NCBI GenBank assembly: GCA_014825775.1
Contig: MVAQ01000293.1
Location: forward strand, 1-22,900
Direction: 5' to 3'
Origin: Krasilnikovozyma curviuscula
Taxonomy: Eukaryota > Basidiomycota > Tremellomycetes > Cystofilobasidiales > Mrakiaceae
DNA: 22,900 nt
Numbering within the stretch: position 1 is the stretch's first letter; every line of letters starts with the position of its first letter. This document shows positions 20,653 to 22,900 of the stretch, in pieces. The position numbers and the translations under genes were made by a program. Below the pieces are notes generated by a model, which had not been told where the DNA came from, did not search any database, and saw only the letters and a program-made list of their open reading frames with translations.

Positions 20653-22900
20653 ATGTCGTCAACCCTCCGCCAGAGGTCTCGCACCTCTTCCCCAGTCGAT
20701 GAAAAGAAAGTTGCTGCTGTCGCTGCCCAACCGCAGGGAAAGCGTTTAACCCCAAACGGTATTCAGACTGAGTAAGCACCTCTTCCAGCCGTTGTCCTAG
20801 ATCGACAACTCTGCGAACAGGAGGGGAAGAAAAATGAAGCTCATTTATTTCGTTTGGCTTTTTTCTCTGTCTCGTACAGACTTCACGTCGCTGGCCAGCC
20901 TTTCCCTGTTAGCAACTTCAGTGTCAAGGAGTAAGAGCGTAGTTTATGTTGTTGTGTTTAGTTTTTTGGTTGACTGACTTGCTTCCCACCTCGGTGCTCG
21001 ATCGCCAGATTGCTTAATGCTGTCCCGTCAGTATCGTTCGACTGTAGCGCGGCGCGCACACGATTATACTCATACTCTCCCCTTTCTTCTTCTTCCAAAC
21101 AGAGCTCACTGCTACAAGCGTTCAGCCATCAAGTCGACTTACTATGTCTTCCAAGACTTGGCTATCGTTGGTGTTCTCGCCGCGGGAGCTTTCCAGATCC
21201 CAAACCTCTTGCTTTACTTGTGAGCTGTCATCTGCTTTTCTGTCTCAACCCATGCCCTATATTAAAGATGATCCTCATGTTTTCTCAACAGGGATCTTCC
21301 ACCAGTGGCTACTCTTGCTCTCCGTGTCGTTTTGTGGAACACGTACTGGTTCTTGACTGGTTGTGTCGGTGAGTCGGCGCATCTATTTGAAAGATGTTGG
21401 AATTCAACCTCATCTTTGCCCTTTGTGGTTGCTTAGGTATGGGTCTATGGGTCTTGGCTCACGAGTGTGGTCACGGTGCTTTCTCTGAGAATAAGACTTA
21501 CAATGACTTCTGGGGTTTAATCTTGCACTCGATCTGGAGTGAGTGGTCTCTGCTTGATCTAAGTCTGCTTGTATTCAAACTGAGTGCTAATTGATAACCC
21601 TCTCGCAATCCCTTAGTGGTTCCATACCACAGTTGGAGAATCAGGTTTGTGATCGTATTGTAGATCTGGGAAGTTTCGTTCACTGACGTTCTCGTCTTGT
21701 TTATCACTCCAGTCACGGTCGACACCACGCTGGTATGGCATTTCTGTTCCGTTCGCTCTTACTTCGACTGGCTGACCATTATCATGTCATATTTAGCCTG
21801 TGGTCACGCCGAACGTGACGAAGTTTTCGTCGCTGGAACTAGATCAGGTTACGGATATCCAGAACTCGATTTGACCAAGGAGGACATCCGCGGTTTGAAG
21901 TAAGTAGTCCGTCATTTCTACCCTTGAGTCAGTCAACTAATAACTTTTGTTTCTACAAAGCGTTACGGAAGAGCGTCAAGAAGAGATGTTCTCCGCCATC
22001 TCCGAAGCTGTTGGCGATGCCCCAATCGTTGTCCTCTTCAGACTGGTCTTCCACCAAGTCTTCGGTCTCCCAATGTACCTCATCATGAATGCTTCTGGAC
22101 AAAGCTACGGTGGAAAGTGGGTCGACCACTTCAGGCCATCGTCCCCAATCTTCAAATCGCGTGATTTCTGGGACATTATCGTCTCTGATCTCGGTATCGC
22201 TGCTGTTATCGGCACTATGACCTTCTGGGCTCAAGCAAGAGGCTGGCAAGAGATGGTTTGCATGTGGATGATCCCGTGAGTTCCCCCCTTCCTCAACTTG
22301 TCCTCTGCACCCCCCCTCACTTGTGCCGCTCCATTACAGATACGCTTGGGTCAATCACTGGCTTGTTCTCATCACTTTCCTCCAACACACTGATCCAATC
22401 GTTCCTCACTACACCTCCAAAACCTGGACCTTCCCACGAGGTGCTCTAGCAACCGTTGACAGAAACATTTTGGGACCAATTGGACCTTACCTCATGGTGA
22501 GTAACTTTTGATGTAGATCAACCGCGTTGTCAATCGCTGACCGCATATTATTTTTCTGATGTAGCACGGTATCTCTGAAACCCACGTCGCTCAGTGAGTA
22601 TAGTTTGACACCTGTTAACCAATCTGCAGCTATTTATGGTTTTCTCCTTTTCTTCTCCTTTCTCACAGCCACATCTCCAGCAAGATCCCACACTGTAAGT
22701 AGACATTTTGTCCTTGTCATAATATATATTATAGCTTACCTGTTTTGACTGTCCTGCGAATTAGACAATGCTTGGGAAGCTACCACCGCTCTGCAAAACT
22801 TCCTTGGTGACGCCTACCTCTGCTCTAATGAGAACTGCTTCACTGCCATGTGGAGAAACTTTAGAGAGTGTCAGGTAAATCTTCTGTTTCTCCATTGGGG
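20653..22900 (+). CDS. FAD2: Delta-12-type membrane fatty acid desaturase (partial, 3' end outside)
   Basis: Fourteen exons are visible: 20653-20771, 20880-20930, 21009-21026, 21103-21219, 21292-21368, 21437-21538, 21617-21644, 21713-21732, 21797-21899, 21961-22275, 22340-22496, 22565-22593, 22669-22694 and 22765-22874. They encode 424 residues; the last intron opens at 22875 and the C-terminus is beyond the window. The family inserts a double bond into oleoyl chains in the ER, using a di-iron centre held by three histidine boxes. All three are present: HECGH (136-140), HGRHH (172-176) and HVAHH (376-380). VPAHCYKRS, LQHTDP and RDEVFV support the FAD2 (Delta-12) branch over Delta-9; Delta-15 or bifunctional activity cannot be excluded. 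Hydrophobic pairs ([37 protein letters not shown]) fit membrane spans. The N-terminus is hydrophilic and cytosolic. Several exons are only 18-29 nt. One acceptor is AAG (21960). Confidence 0.95.

Noticed and set aside
1..22900. Search for mobile elements, CRISPR, tRNA or rRNA genes, biosynthetic clusters and defence-like systems
   Set aside because: No terminal repeats, transposase or reverse transcriptase motifs, spaced direct repeats or tRNA-like folds were seen by eye; the genes are unrelated housekeeping functions.

Overview
The window looks like an ordinary stretch of a fungal nuclear chromosome, most likely from a basidiomycete, possibly a tremellomycete-type yeast; this placement is an inference. 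The signs are dense spliced genes, mostly short introns of about 50-150 nt with GT...AG ends and CTRAY-like branch sites, closely packed genes on both strands, and fungus-specific families (Rmt2, Cut8/Sts1, GPI-anchored wall glycoproteins). I reconstructed every gene by joining reading frames across introns. All nine complete models close without an internal stop and with consistent phase at each junction. The tenth gene runs off the right edge.

Layout from left to right: (1) 216-3188 +, a Ysc84/Lsb3-like SYLF plus SH3 actin-patch protein. (2) 3561-4978 -, an unrecognised low-complexity protein, convergent with gene 1. (3) 5423-8691 -, a malic enzyme in 19 exons with a mitochondrial-type leader. 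(4) 9101-10529 -, an unrecognised serine-rich protein with an N-terminal PPxY motif. (5) 10793-12394 -, Rmt2-type protein-arginine methyltransferase with an ankyrin region. (6) 12562-13884 +, Cut8/Sts1 nuclear proteasome tether, divergent from gene 5 across only 167 bp. (7) 14450-15472 -, the sigma subunit of the AP-3 adaptor. (8) 15986-17292 -, a secreted cysteine-rich GPI-anchored glycoprotein. (9) 17824-20082 +, an unrecognised protein with a basic nuclear-type N-terminus. (10) 20653-22900 + (partial), a membrane Delta-12-type fatty acid desaturase.

The genes do not form a pathway or cluster. They are housekeeping functions: endocytosis and actin, central carbon metabolism, protein methylation, proteasome localisation, vesicle coats, cell wall and lipid unsaturation. 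I found no transposon, CRISPR array, rRNA or tRNA, and no sign of a defence, secondary-metabolite or selfish system. The points worth a second look are architectural: 14-29 nt micro-exons, some carrying catalytic histidine boxes; repeated use of AAG acceptors; a probable 3' UTR intron; a very short bidirectional promoter; and three predicted proteins I cannot assign.
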